64,000 nt of DNA from Polynucleobacter sp. Tro8-14-1 (GCF_018881655.1 NZ_JACVPX010000004.1:62001-126000), one strand, 5' to 3'. Numbered from the stretch's first letter, positions 38,109-46,723 are shown. Notes: generated by a model not told the origin, from the letters alone. Numbers and translations are program-made.

Positions 38109-40301
38109 TTAAGCCCCTGTAGCAGTAGTGGCATCAGGCACGAATGTTTCTGCGCCTGCTTCGATAACGTTGAATGGAATTTCAAGAGCCCAGGCTGCTG
38201 CTATAGCTGCACCTAAATTCATGGTCTTCCAAGGAGTAGAGTGGTTGGCTTCAGAGTGACGTGGCACAGGAATGGATTTCTGATCCAGCTTTCCAGACTT
38301 CAGGGTAATTTGCTGTTTGCCAATGACAACTGCACGACCACCGTTTGCTAAGTGGGATTTGACAATCTCAGAGTCTGAATTCTCGCTAAAGAAGATCACC
38401 TGACCATCACAAAGCTCGGCCATTTGTACGCACATTGGATCATCAGCATTGAGTACGGCAACACCGGTTGGAAGAACGACATCAACCTGGGTGCGTACAA
38501 CGCTGAAGACTTGGTCTTCATCATAAATTGCGTATTGCGGGAAGTTTGCCTTTGGATCAACATTGAGTACGACGCCAACTTGACAGCGATCGTAGGCCAA
38601 TCCTTCTATCAACATTGACAGATGATTGTTTTCAATTACAACTGCCTCTACTGCGCGATTAAGTAGGGTGCGTCGGGCATTCTCCCAATTTGATGCATTG
38701 GAGTTTGGAATCGCGCGGTTACCAAAGAACAAGCCTTTGCTGCAAGAAAGGCCAACATAGACATTCGTTAGGCGTAAGAAATGGGCAATCATCTCGGCGA
38801 CAGGGGTTTTGCCGTGTTCACCGCAGACACCAACTACCGGAATACGGAAATCTACCCCAGGTGGAAAGAGGTGATTCGCAATTTCTTTGCCAACAGGCTG
38901 AGGTTTACCGCTTGCGGGTTTGAGATGCATCAGTAGGCCGGGGCCTGCATTGACTTCAACAATGGCAGCATTTTGATCTGCCAATGGTTTGCTAATGTCC
39001 TGCGCTACTAAATCAACACCGGCAATTTCAAGGCCAACAACACGGGCAGCTAAGGCTACTTGGCTAGCAACATCAGGATGAATTAAATCAGTAACATCAA
39101 ACGCAACGTTGCCGTTGCTTTGAATGAGTACTTTGTGATCTATTGCAGGAACACTGTCACCTTTTAGTTGCTGACGTGCCAGTTCAAGTTCTACTGCAGA
39201 ATCAATGCGAACAGGATTGAGAGGGTGCTCTTCTGCGGTGCCGCGACGGGGATCAGAATTAATCTGTATTTGAATCAGTTCATGAACAGTATGTTTCCCA
39301 TCACCAGTGACCCATACGGTTTCACCTTTTGCCGCAGCAACTACCTTATTGCCTACAACTAACAAGCGGTGCTCATCACCAACAATGTGGCGCTCAACTA
39401 AAACTTCGCTACCTTCATCAATGGCAACGGCATATGCAGCTTCAATTTCTTGTTGGGTATAGAGGTTGATAAATACACCGCGGCCATGATTGCCATCGAT
39501 CGGCTTAACCACTACAGGTAAGCCAATGTCTTGTGCGGCTTCCCAAGCATCATCAGGGCTGGTAACGGTTCTACCCTCGGGTGTTGGAACTCCGGCGCTA
39601 CGTAGCAAGCTCTTAGTTAAATCTTTATCGCGAGAAATGGTTTCCGCAATTGCGCTTGTTTGATCGGTCTCTGCTGTCCAGATTCGGCGTTGCTTGGCGC
39701 CATAGCCTAGTTGAACTAGGTTGCCTTCAGATAAACGAATCGATGGAATGCCACGCTCTTCAGCTGCATTCACAATACATGCTGTACTTGGACCCAGCAA
39801 AAGATCATCGCCAAGATCACGTAAATTTTCGATGATGGTTTGCACAAGAGCAACGCAGTCAGCATTGTCTTGCGCTAGAGCTAAATAAAGATCACGCGCA
39901 TATTTGAGAGCGGTGAGTGTGACCTCCTCATTGATTGCGCTAACCATCACTTTGTAAACACCACGCCTATCGCCGTCACGTGCCTTACCAAAACCGCCAG
40001 GGATACCGGCTAAGTTTTGTAACTCAAGAGTTAAGTGTTCGAGAATGTGAGCAGGCCAGGTGCCTTCTTCAACGCGCTTTAAAAATCCGCCAGTTTCACC
40101 ATAGCTACAGCGATGTTCAACGAGGCTTGGGAGGGCTTTAACTAAGCGTTCATAAAAGCCAGGAATGACGTTAGAGGGGTAGTCCTCTAAATCGCCAATA
40201 TCGAGCCAAACCTCAATCACGGGATGGTAAGTCCACATATTGGGACCACGGAGATGCTTAACGCTCAGAATCTCGATGGATTTATCTAGTAATTGGGGCA
40301 T
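38109..40301 (-). CDS. cphA': CphA'-type truncated cyanophycin synthetase
   Basis: A 730-residue paralogue of the gene that follows. The N-terminal domain and ATP-grasp domain are intact (KPIDGNHGRGV near 266, EVNAGPGLLMHL near 449). The Mur-like part keeps a P-loop variant GEHGKTP (494-500), but the ARGG motif is replaced by IENNHLSM and the protein ends where the Mur C-terminal domain should begin. This matches the pattern of cyanobacterial CphA2, which joins beta-Asp-Arg dipeptides with one active ATP site, and the proteobacterial CphA'. Dipeptide repolymerisation is therefore a reasonable inference, but not shown. It is the first gene of the pair, with the second starting at its stop codon. 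Confidence 0.88.
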   Translation of the reverse strand: MPQLLDKSIEILSVKHLRGPNMWTYHPVIEVWLDIGDLEDYPSNVIPGFYERLVKALPSLVEHRCSYGETGGFLKRVEEGTWPAHILEHLTLELQNLAGIPGGFGKARDGDRRGVYKVMVSAINEEVTLTALKYARDLYLALAQDNADCVALVQTIIENLRDLGDDLLLGPSTACIVNAAEERGIPSIRLSEGNLVQLGYGAKQRRIWTAETDQTSAIAETISRDKDLTKSLLRSAGVPTPEGRTVTSPDDAWEAAQDIGLPVVVKPIDGNHGRGVFINLYTQQEIEAAYAVAIDEGSEVLVERHIVGDEHRLLVVGNKVVAAAKGETVWVTGDGKHTVHELIQIQINSDPRRGTAEEHPLNPVRIDSAVELELARQQLKGDSVPAIDHKVLIQSNGNVAFDVTDLIHPDVASQVALAARVVGLEIAGVDLVAQDISKPLADQNAAIVEVNAGPGLLMHLKPASGKPQPVGKEIANHLFPPGVDFRIPVVGVCGEHGKTPVAEMIAHFLRLTNVYVGLSCSKGLFFGNRAIPNSNASNWENARRTLLNRAVEAVVIENNHLSMLIEGLAYDRCQVGVVLNVDPKANFPQYAIYDEDQVFSVVRTQVDVVLPTGVAVLNADDPMCVQMAELCDGQVIFFSENSDSEIVKSHLANGGRAVVIGKQQITLKSGKLDQKSIPVPRHSEANHSTPWKTMNLGAAIAAAWALEIPFNVIEAGAETFVPDATTATGA

Positions 40302-40505
40302 ATGCAGTATTGCGATGGTCAGCGCCAGCTTTTGGCGTTGACGCGTCAGACAGTCTCTCTGTTTCTAATAGTTATTTGAAAAACTCACAAAATTGGCAAA
40401 AATACATAAAAGGGCCTACTTAGACAATTTAACGGCTTTTGACCCCCTAAAGTTGACAGGAGCAATAAATCTAAAAAATTCAGCTCCACTATACTTTTAA
40501 GGTCA
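40302..40505. promoter_or_regulatory. Divergent control region of the cyanophycin locus
   Basis: This 204-base gap must hold promoters for cphA'-cphA and for the ABC/DUF1854 pair. A perfect TTGACA lies at 40453-40458 (plus), with only a weak -10 at the right distance; TATACT at 40490-40495 is close to the ABC start. A 10-base palindrome TGACGCGTCA at 40339-40348 lies on the cphA' side. No open frame is supported. Confidence 0.4.
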
Positions 40506-42839
40506 ATGAAGCCACAAATCCTACCTTTTGCCCCCGTGCTACCGAGTTATTGGTTGGCTGTTTTGGAGGCTGAAACTTCCCCAGTAAAGAGCCCTGAAGC
40601 CCTACTAGCTTGGGTTGAGCTCGATTTGGGCGCCGATTTACGCTTTGAAAAAAGCCTGCTTTTGCTCAACGAAAAAGGTCTATTTTGGACGGACGGCAAG
40701 GTATTTGAGTCCTGGAAGTTGGAGACGGACACCCATTTAATTCACGGTGATCATGCTGGAGTAGGGCATCTCCGCCTAGAAACCCCCGATAAATTGTTGA
40801 GAGCCTGGAATTTCACCCTGGCGGTAAATCCCCAAGTGCTTCGCCTGCAATCTAGTTTTAAGCAATTAACTCGTGGCGAGGAAATGAGCAATGGTGAGGT
40901 CAGCGAGTATGACAAGCAGGTCTGCCAGGTTTGCTTAAGTCCTAAGCCCGCTAATTCTGATTCTTGTCCGACTTGTGATCCTGAGGATGATGCACCGCCA
41001 TCTACTTGGACGCTCTTCAAGCTTTGGCGTTTTGCACGCCCTTACAAGAAACAATTGTTGTTGGGTTTTGTGTTGACTCTGTTATCTACAGGCGCGACTT
41101 TAATTCCGCCGTATCTCACTATGCCCTTAATGGATCATGTGTTGATTCCATATGAGCGCGGCAATCCAATTGATTTTCATTTGGCCAGCATGTATCTGTT
41201 GGCATTGTTTGGCGCTGCAATTGTTGCTTGGGGTCTGGGTTGGTGGAAGACCTATTTACTTGCATTGGTGAGCGAGCGCATTGGTGCTGATTTACGCAAT
41301 ACTACTTTCGAACATCTACTTAAACTTTCGCTGGAATACTTTGGCGGCAAGAGAACAGGTGACTTGATTGCCCGCATTGGCGCTGAGACCGATCGTATTT
41401 GCGTTTTCCTCTCCTTATACGCGCTGGACTTTGCTACCGATGTGTTGATGATCACCATGACCGCGGCCATCCTGGTATCTATTGATCCTTTGCTGGCCTT
41501 GGTTACCTTGGCACCATTGCCATTCATTGTTTGGATGATTCATGTAGTGCGTGATCGTTTACGTTTTGGGTTTGAAAAGATTGACCGCATCTGGTCTGAA
41601 GTAACTAATATTTTGGCGGACACTATTCCAGGCATTCGAGTAGTTAAAGCATTTGCACAAGAAGATCGCGAACTTAAGCGCTTCGTGGATTCTAATAAGC
41701 ACAATCTACAAATCAATGATCGCGTGAATCGCGTGTGGGGATTGTTTTCTCCCACGGTAACTTTGCTTACTGAAACCGGTTTGCTAGTGGTGTGGGGTTT
41801 TGGTATCTGGCAAGTTGCGCACCAGAAAATTTCTGTTGGCGTCTTGATTGCATTCTTGGCCTATATCGGGCGTTTTTATATTCGCTTAGATTCTATGAGC
41901 CGGATCGTTTCTCATACCCAGAAAGCAGCCGCTGGCGCTAAACGTATTTTTGATATTTTGGATCACGTCTCTAGCGTTCCTGAGCCTATCAATCCAGCGC
42001 CTTTGGGTGAAGTCAAAGGCCGCATCTCCCTGCGTGGCGTAGGCTTCCGTTACGGTAATCGTGCTGTTTCTAAAGGTATTGACTTAGATATCGCGCCAGG
42101 CGAAATGATTGGCCTAGTAGGTCATAGTGGTTCTGGTAAGAGCACTTTGGTGAACTTGATCTGCCGCTTCTACGATGTGAGTGCAGGATCGATTTCTTTG
42201 GATGGTCGGGATATTCGCAGCATCAGAATTGCTGACTATCGCAAGCGTATTGGTTTGGTATTGCAAGAACCATTTTTATTCTTCGGCACGATTGCAGAGA
42301 ATATTGCTTACGGTAAACCTGATGCGACTCGCGAAGAAATTATTGAGGCAGCACGCGCCGCTCATGCCCATGAATTTATTCTGCGCCTCCCTCTAGGTTA
42401 TGACTCCTTAGTAGGAGAGCGTGGTCAATCACTCTCTGGCGGTGAACGTCAACGCATATCAATTGCACGTGCACTGCTTATTAATCCAAGCATTTTGATC
42501 CTGGATGAAGCAACATCATCGGTTGACACCACTACTGAAAAAGAAATTCAGCGTGCTTTGGATAACCTGGTTAAGGGCCGCACTACGATTGCAATCGCCC
42601 ATCGCCTCTCCACCTTAAGAAAAGCAGATCGCTTAGTGGTTCTAGATAAAGGTGAGATTGTGGAAATAGGCTCTCACGATCAGCTGATGGAAGCTCGGGG
42701 CGCCTATTACACCCTGTATCAAGCCCAGCTGCGTCATGCTGCAGAGCTCGTTGAAGGCGGTGCTATTGGTGAAAGTCTGGAAGAAGAGCAAGAAGAAAAA
42801 CTGGAAGAAGTAGCTAAGCACATTGGGGGTGGAGTATGA
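40506..42839 (+). CDS. Cyanophycin-locus ABC transporter (fused membrane-ATPase protein)
   Basis: A 777-residue ABC half-transporter with exporter architecture. Residues 1 to about 125 are an extra domain with alternating strands (a PH-like fold is my guess). A zinc-ribbon-like motif follows with Cys140, 143, 154 and 157 (C-x2-C-x10-C-x2-C). Six membrane helices start near residue 183. The ATPase domain has Walker A GHSGSGKS (539-546), signature LSGGE (643-647), Walker B ILILDEATSS and the H-loop AHRLST. The C terminus is Glu-rich. It is divergent from cphA' and overlaps a DUF1854 gene by four bases. As I recall, proteins of this type are labelled cyanophycin metabolism-associated in some databases. 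The substrate and direction of transport are unknown; an Asp-Arg dipeptide or polymer precursor is one possibility. Confidence 0.82.
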   Translation: MKPQILPFAPVLPSYWLAVLEAETSPVKSPEALLAWVELDLGADLRFEKSLLLLNEKGLFWTDGKVFESWKLETDTHLIHGDHAGVGHLRLETPDKLLRAWNFTLAVNPQVLRLQSSFKQLTRGEEMSNGEVSEYDKQVCQVCLSPKPANSDSCPTCDPEDDAPPSTWTLFKLWRFARPYKKQLLLGFVLTLLSTGATLIPPYLTMPLMDHVLIPYERGNPIDFHLASMYLLALFGAAIVAWGLGWWKTYLLALVSERIGADLRNTTFEHLLKLSLEYFGGKRTGDLIARIGAETDRICVFLSLYALDFATDVLMITMTAAILVSIDPLLALVTLAPLPFIVWMIHVVRDRLRFGFEKIDRIWSEVTNILADTIPGIRVVKAFAQEDRELKRFVDSNKHNLQINDRVNRVWGLFSPTVTLLTETGLLVVWGFGIWQVAHQKISVGVLIAFLAYIGRFYIRLDSMSRIVSHTQKAAAGAKRIFDILDHVSSVPEPINPAPLGEVKGRISLRGVGFRYGNRAVSKGIDLDIAPGEMIGLVGHSGSGKSTLVNLICRFYDVSAGSISLDGRDIRSIRIADYRKRIGLVLQEPFLFFGTIAENIAYGKPDATREEIIEAARAAHAHEFILRLPLGYDSLVGERGQSLSGGERQRISIARALLINPSILILDEATSSVDTTTEKEIQRALDNLVKGRTTIAIAHRLSTLRKADRLVVLDKGEIVEIGSHDQLMEARGAYYTLYQAQLRHAAELVEGGAIGESLEEEQEEKLEEVAKHIGGGV

Positions 42840-43303
42840 GTCAGACTCATCAGTTAGAGCGTGATGCGCTAGGCCGTCTAGTCTTTATCGACAACAAAGG
42901 TGAGCGACACATTGGCGTTCATCCTGTCAGAGCTTTTCCAATTACTGCACCTGCTGCTGGTATTAGCATCATGAATCAATCTGGAAAAGAGCTTTACTGG
43001 TTTTCGGATATCACCGCTATTTCTGAAGCGGAACTTGGATTGATCGAGGAAGAATTGGCTGAACGCGAGTTCATGCCCGTTATTGAGAAGATCACTAAGG
43101 TTTCTACGTTCGCTACCCCTAGTATTTGGGATATCGAAACGGATCGAGGCCCAACTCGAATTCGCCTCAAGGGCGAAGAAGACATTCGTCGAATTGCCGG
43201 GAATACATTGCTGATTGCCGATTCCAACGGACTACAATTTATCATCAAAGACTCTACGCAATTGGATAAAGTCAGCAAAAAACTGCTAGATCGGTTCCGC
43301 TAA
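42836..43303 (+). CDS. DUF1854 family protein
   Basis: A 155-residue cytosolic protein without membrane segments. It starts MSQTHQLERDALGRLVFIDNKGE and contains VHPVRAFPITAPAAGISIMNQSGKELYWF and WDIETDRGPTRIRLKGEEDIRRIAGNTLLIADSNGLQFIIKD, a beta-rich pattern characteristic of DUF1854. It overlaps the ABC transporter gene by ATGA, so both are probably made together in similar amounts. A partner or regulatory subunit of the transporter is a sensible inference; no reaction is known. Confidence 0.82.
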   Translation: MSQTHQLERDALGRLVFIDNKGERHIGVHPVRAFPITAPAAGISIMNQSGKELYWFSDITAISEAELGLIEEELAEREFMPVIEKITKVSTFATPSIWDIETDRGPTRIRLKGEEDIRRIAGNTLLIADSNGLQFIIKDSTQLDKVSKKLLDRFR

Positions 43304-43442
43304 AAAAGATTTACCCTGCCAATCCCAGTTCGGCAGGCGCCACCAGGGCATCCCCCCCCAATTGAGTGAACTCTGTCAAAACAGAGGGTTACGACTTGCG
43401 CATCCGTGTTTTAGGCCTGCTGCACTGCATTAGTATTAGGGT

Positions 43443-43448
43443 TATAAT
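43443..43448 (+). promoter_or_regulatory. -10 box for the 35-residue small-protein gene
   Basis: A perfect TATAAT lies 34 bases before the small ORF start. The -35 region is weak. Upstream, between DUF1854 and this box, are two hairpins (CTGCC/GGCAG near 43315-43336 and CTCTGT-caaa-ACAGAG at 43371-43386) and a run of eight C. Confidence 0.5.
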
Positions 43449-43476
43449 CTAGGTACTAACCCTTAAGGAGATTCAA

Positions 43477-43584
43477 ATGACTGTTTTATTGAATATGATC
43501 AACCAGCTTTTTTCTGAAAGCAAGCCAAGCCAAGACAAGCCAGCTCGTCACTATGATTTTGACGGCGCTTACCGCGGCATGTAA
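43477..43584 (+). CDS. Small protein, 35 residues
   Basis: A complete mini-gene: TATAAT at 43443-43448, AAGGAG at 43464-43469 seven bases before the ATG, a 35-codon frame, and a strong terminator 22 bases after TAA. The product begins MTVLLNMINQLFSES, has a Lys/Pro/Ser/Gln middle and ends HYDFDGAYRGM. The first 15 residues could form an amphipathic helix; the acidic-aromatic tail looks conserved in style but I do not recognise the family. All expression signals are stronger than those of most genes around it, which supports a real, possibly abundant product. Confidence 0.72.
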   Translation: MTVLLNMINQLFSESKPSQDKPARHYDFDGAYRGM

Positions 43585-43605
43585 TTTAAAAATTACAGCA
43601 ATTCA

Positions 43606-43634
43606 AAAGCCACCTTCGGGTGGCTTTTTTTATG
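43606..43634 (+). terminator. Terminator of the small-protein gene
   Basis: A nine-base stem AAAGCCACC / GGTGGCTTT closes on a stable TTCG tetraloop and is followed by a run of T. Confidence 0.92.
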
Positions 43635-43725
43635 ACCAAGGGGAATTGGGAATGCTGGCAACTAAGTGGAAGTGCCTTGCAATTCAATTACTTGGCTTAG
43701 GGGTAATCACTAGTGCGCAAATAAA

Positions 43726-43751
43726 ATTATCTTGATTCCAATCAAGATAAT
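43726..43751. promoter_or_regulatory. Perfect 12-2-12 palindrome before the OFA transporter
   Basis: ATTATCTTGATT, two C, then its exact reverse complement, 83 bases before the GTG start. There is no T-run on either side that would make it a good terminator. An operator for a dimeric regulator controlling the transporter is the likelier reading. Confidence 0.6.
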
Positions 43752-43834
43752 AAAGAGGATGATGTTTGAGAATGATTGAGCCCCTAAAGAGGGCGTGAAA
43801 TTTATAAGAGAAATAATTAAAAGGAGCACGGACA

Positions 43835-45088
43835 GTGAATAAGCCATGGCATAACCGTTGGGCGCAGTTGGTATTTGGGATTATTTGCATGGGATTGGTT
43901 GCCAATCTTCAATATGCATGGACTTTGTTTGTTAACCCCATTCAAATCAAAACCGGTTGGGCCTTATCTGCAATTCAATTGTCTTTTTCTATCTTCATCG
44001 TAGTTGAAACATGGTTAGTCCCTGTTGAAGGTTGGATGGTGGATAAATTTGGTCCAAGAATTGTTATTCTGATTGGTTCAATCTTTGCTGCTGCCGGATG
44101 GGTGATGGATAGCTATGCCAACTCAATCGAAATGCTGTATGCGGCAGCTGTCGTAGCGGGTATTGGTGCTGGCTGCGTGTATGGAACTTGCGTTGGAAAT
44201 GCGCTCAAATGGTTTCCGGATAAGCGCGGTCTTGCCGCGGGCTTAACTGCTGCTGGCTTCGGTGCTGGTGCAGCAATTACCGTAATTCCAATCGGCAACA
44301 TGATTCTTTCTGATGGATATGAACATGCTTTCTTGTTCTTTGGCCTTGCACAAGGCGCATTGATTTTTTGTTTAGCATTGCTCATGACTAAGCCAACCCC
44401 ACCAAAGGGGGTGCAGGCTGCGCCTCGCATTGTTACAACTAAAGTTGATTACACCTCCGGACAAATGATCAGAAAACCTTTGTTCTGGCTAATCTATGTC
44501 ATCTTCGTGGTTGTAGCTGCTGGTGGATTAATGGTAACTGCGCAAATTGGCCCGATTGCTAAAGATTGGGGTCTCGCGAAATTGCCAATGGTGTTATTCG
44601 GCACTACTTTGCCACTACTCACAATGACTTTATCAATTGATAACCTGTGCAATGGCTTTACTCGCCCTCTGTGTGGATTTATTTCGGATCGTTTTGGGCG
44701 GGAGAACACAATGTTCTTCGTTTTCCTTGGTGAAGGTTTATCAATGCTCGGTTTGATGCATTTTGGTAAAGACCCATATGCATTTATGACTTTTGCTGCA
44801 TTGATCTTCTTGTTTTGGGGTGAAATTTTCTCGATCTTTCCAGCGATCTGTGCGGATACATTTGGTGTGAAAAATGCGGCTGGTAATGCCGGCACTTTAT
44901 ACACAGCAAAAGGAACTGCTTCTTTGTTGGTGCCTTTGGCATCCATTCTTTCCTCAACCGGGGATTGGAATACGGTTTTCATTGCGGGCGCAATCGTGAC
45001 AATTACTGCGGCCTTTGCGGCAAAGTTCATTTTGGCGCCGGCTCGTAAGCGCTTTATTGATGATGCCAACAAGAATGCTGGTCATTAA
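43835..45088 (+). CDS. OFA-family MFS transporter (oxalate/formate antiporter-like)
   Basis: A 417-residue major facilitator protein with about 12 hydrophobic helices. It has the OFA-like N terminus (FGIICMGLVANLQYAWTLFVNPIQ), VEGWMVDKFGPR after TM2, GAGCVYGTCVGNALKWFPDKRGLAAGLTAAGFGAGA and RPLCGFISDRFGREN in the second half. The start is GTG 43835 with AAGGAG eight bases upstream. The family includes OxlT, which swaps oxalate for formate, but many members carry other carboxylates. The presence of frc at the left end of the window makes oxalate or formate plausible. Confidence 0.85.
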   Translation: MNKPWHNRWAQLVFGIICMGLVANLQYAWTLFVNPIQIKTGWALSAIQLSFSIFIVVETWLVPVEGWMVDKFGPRIVILIGSIFAAAGWVMDSYANSIEMLYAAAVVAGIGAGCVYGTCVGNALKWFPDKRGLAAGLTAAGFGAGAAITVIPIGNMILSDGYEHAFLFFGLAQGALIFCLALLMTKPTPPKGVQAAPRIVTTKVDYTSGQMIRKPLFWLIYVIFVVVAAGGLMVTAQIGPIAKDWGLAKLPMVLFGTTLPLLTMTLSIDNLCNGFTRPLCGFISDRFGRENTMFFVFLGEGLSMLGLMHFGKDPYAFMTFAALIFLFWGEIFSIFPAICADTFGVKNAAGNAGTLYTAKGTASLLVPLASILSSTGDWNTVFIAGAIVTITAAFAAKFILAPARKRFIDDANKNAGH

Positions 45089-45110
45089 AGTAGCAGTCTA
45101 AGTTTGTCAA

Positions 45111-45134
45111 AAGGGGTCTTCGGACTCCTTTTTT
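45111..45134 (+). terminator. Terminator after the OFA transporter gene
   Basis: AAGGGGTC and GACTCCTT pair (one G-U) around a TTCG loop, followed by six T. Confidence 0.88.
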
Positions 45135-45202
45135 ATTGCCTGCACCAATACGAGGGCAAACCCAAGATGAGGTAGGGGAAAGTCAGATAAAATCCCATCA
45201 TC

Positions 45203-45574
45203 ATGAATTCCTCCAAAAACCGCTTCGTTCACTGGATTGCTGCCTTGGCAATTGCAATGAGTGCGCTGGCGCCGGCTGCATCTCAAGCAGTTTCAGTCGC
45301 TAAGCATGGCGAAGGTTTTGCAATGGAGATTTGTTCTATTGATGGCAGCAAGATGCAAATTGATGTCCAGGATGAAGGGCAGGATGGTGCCAATCAAGTG
45401 CAGCCATGTCCTTATTGTTTGGCGCATAGCGCAATTACCCCAGCATTTAATACCAACCTTACATTTGCAGCGCCACAAACGTATGCATTGCTTCCCCAGC
45501 TTTTCTATCAATCACCCAAACCACTTGCTGTTTGGGTAACTCCACCTTCAGCGGCACCCCCAGCACAAGCCTAA
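45203..45574 (+). CDS. DUF2946 family secreted protein
   Basis: A 123-residue protein with an N-terminal hydrophobic signal segment (WIAALAIAMSALAPAASQA, residues 11-29). The mature part has Cys44 in MEICS and a CPYCLAH motif (Cys69, Cys72, His75), the DUF2946 hallmark. DUF2946 genes are often found beside copper-handling genes, and here a PCu(A)C chaperone, a TlpA thioredoxin and a cysteine-rich barrel follow. A periplasmic metal-related role is inferred. A TAAAAT element lies just ten bases before the ATG, so the message may have a very short leader. Confidence 0.75.
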   Translation: MNSSKNRFVHWIAALAIAMSALAPAASQAVSVAKHGEGFAMEICSIDGSKMQIDVQDEGQDGANQVQPCPYCLAHSAITPAFNTNLTFAAPQTYALLPQLFYQSPKPLAVWVTPPSAAPPAQA

Positions 45575-45652
45575 TTCTTTTGAGGGCATAGCCTAGCTAT
45601 GTAGTGGGTAATGAAGACAAACCATTACCGTAAATATGTGTGGAGAAGTAAA

Positions 45653-46723
45653 TTGAAGTTTAGAAAAATTGTTATTGCTGTTGCGCTTTCTATTCCTGGG
45701 GCAAGTGCATTTGCTTGCGCTAGTTGTGGTTGTAGCTTAAATACCGATATTGGTACACAAGGAATGGGTATGACCTCTGGTTGGTCCTTAGATCTTAGGT
45801 ATGACACTCTGAATCAAAATAAGTTGCGTTACGGCACCAAGAGTATTTCACAATCACAGGCTGCCAATACAACCAATGGCGCAACGGGCGCACCTGCTGA
45901 GGTCGAGGGATATACCCAAAATAATTACATTACCGCTTCATTGGATTACAACGATGGTGAAAATTGGGGTCTTACAACGGTAGTCCCATTCATCGTGCGT
46001 AATCACATGACCTATGGTTCAAACTCAGACGATGGTGTGGGCGGATTTCCTACCGGAGAAAATGGTTACAGCTCCAAAGGTTCTGGAATTGGAGATATCA
46101 AACTCATTGGGCGCTACTTTGGGTTTTCAGAGCAAAAGGATTGGGGTCTACAGTTTGGTGTGAAACTGCCAACTGGTAGTAATTCTCAAAGTGCTGTTGC
46201 AAATTCAGGTGGAACGGTAGCGGTAGATCCTGGTTTACAACGTAGCTCAGGATCGACAGATTTAATTGGTGGAATTTATAAGTTTGGTTTTGTAAATGAT
46301 TTGGAGAATTGGGGGTATTTTGCCCAAGCCCAATATCAAGCGGCAGTGATAGTGACTAATGTGCCAACCTCCTTGGTTGGCCTATCTAGCGGACCAAGTG
46401 ATGCACCAACTGTATCCACTGGAGGTTCTTATCGACCCGGTAATTCACTTAATGTGAACGTCGGGGTGAACTACCAAGCATTTGAAAAATGGGTCCCCAC
46501 ATTGCAATTAAATGTGATTAACAAGAGGGCTGACAGCGGAACGGCTGCAGACACTTGGGCTACTGGTGGAACGCTAGCTTATTTAACCCCTGGTGTTTTA
46601 TATCGTCTTACTGAGCAAACTCAGGTCTATGCTAATTTGCAGCTTCCGGTATATCAAAACGTGAATGGCATTCAATTAACGCCCTCATATATTGCTTCAA
46701 TGGGCGTCCGGGTGCACTTTTAA
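45653..46723 (+). CDS. Outer-membrane beta-barrel protein with Cys-rich N terminus
   Basis: About 356 residues with a signal peptide (MKFRKIVIAVALSIPGASAFA) followed directly by CASCGC (Cys22, 25, 27 before cleavage). The remainder alternates polar and hydrophobic residues in strands and ends MGVRVHF, with the C-terminal phenylalanine of outer-membrane barrels. I prefer the TTG start at 45653, which has GGAG seven bases upstream; ATG 45611 in frame adds 14 residues. It resembles the MetA-pathway phenol-degradation/transporter barrels in outline only. The cysteine cluster at the mature N terminus suggests metal binding. Neighbours point to copper. The transported substance is unknown. Confidence 0.7.
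   Translation: MKFRKIVIAVALSIPGASAFACASCGCSLNTDIGTQGMGMTSGWSLDLRYDTLNQNKLRYGTKSISQSQAANTTNGATGAPAEVEGYTQNNYITASLDYNDGENWGLTTVVPFIVRNHMTYGSNSDDGVGGFPTGENGYSSKGSGIGDIKLIGRYFGFSEQKDWGLQFGVKLPTGSNSQSAVANSGGTVAVDPGLQRSSGSTDLIGGIYKFGFVNDLENWGYFAQAQYQAAVIVTNVPTSLVGLSSGPSDAPTVSTGGSYRPGNSLNVNVGVNYQAFEKWVPTLQLNVINKRADSGTAADTWATGGTLAYLTPGVLYRLTEQTQVYANLQLPVYQNVNGIQLTPSYIASMGVRVHF

Noticed and set aside
43635..43735. Read-through protein frame after the small-gene terminator (43553-43735)
   Set aside because: It crosses the small-protein stop and the terminator hairpin in another frame.
44494..45072. 192-codon antisense frame inside the OFA transporter gene
   Set aside because: Shadow of a strong MFS gene with start signals on the plus strand.
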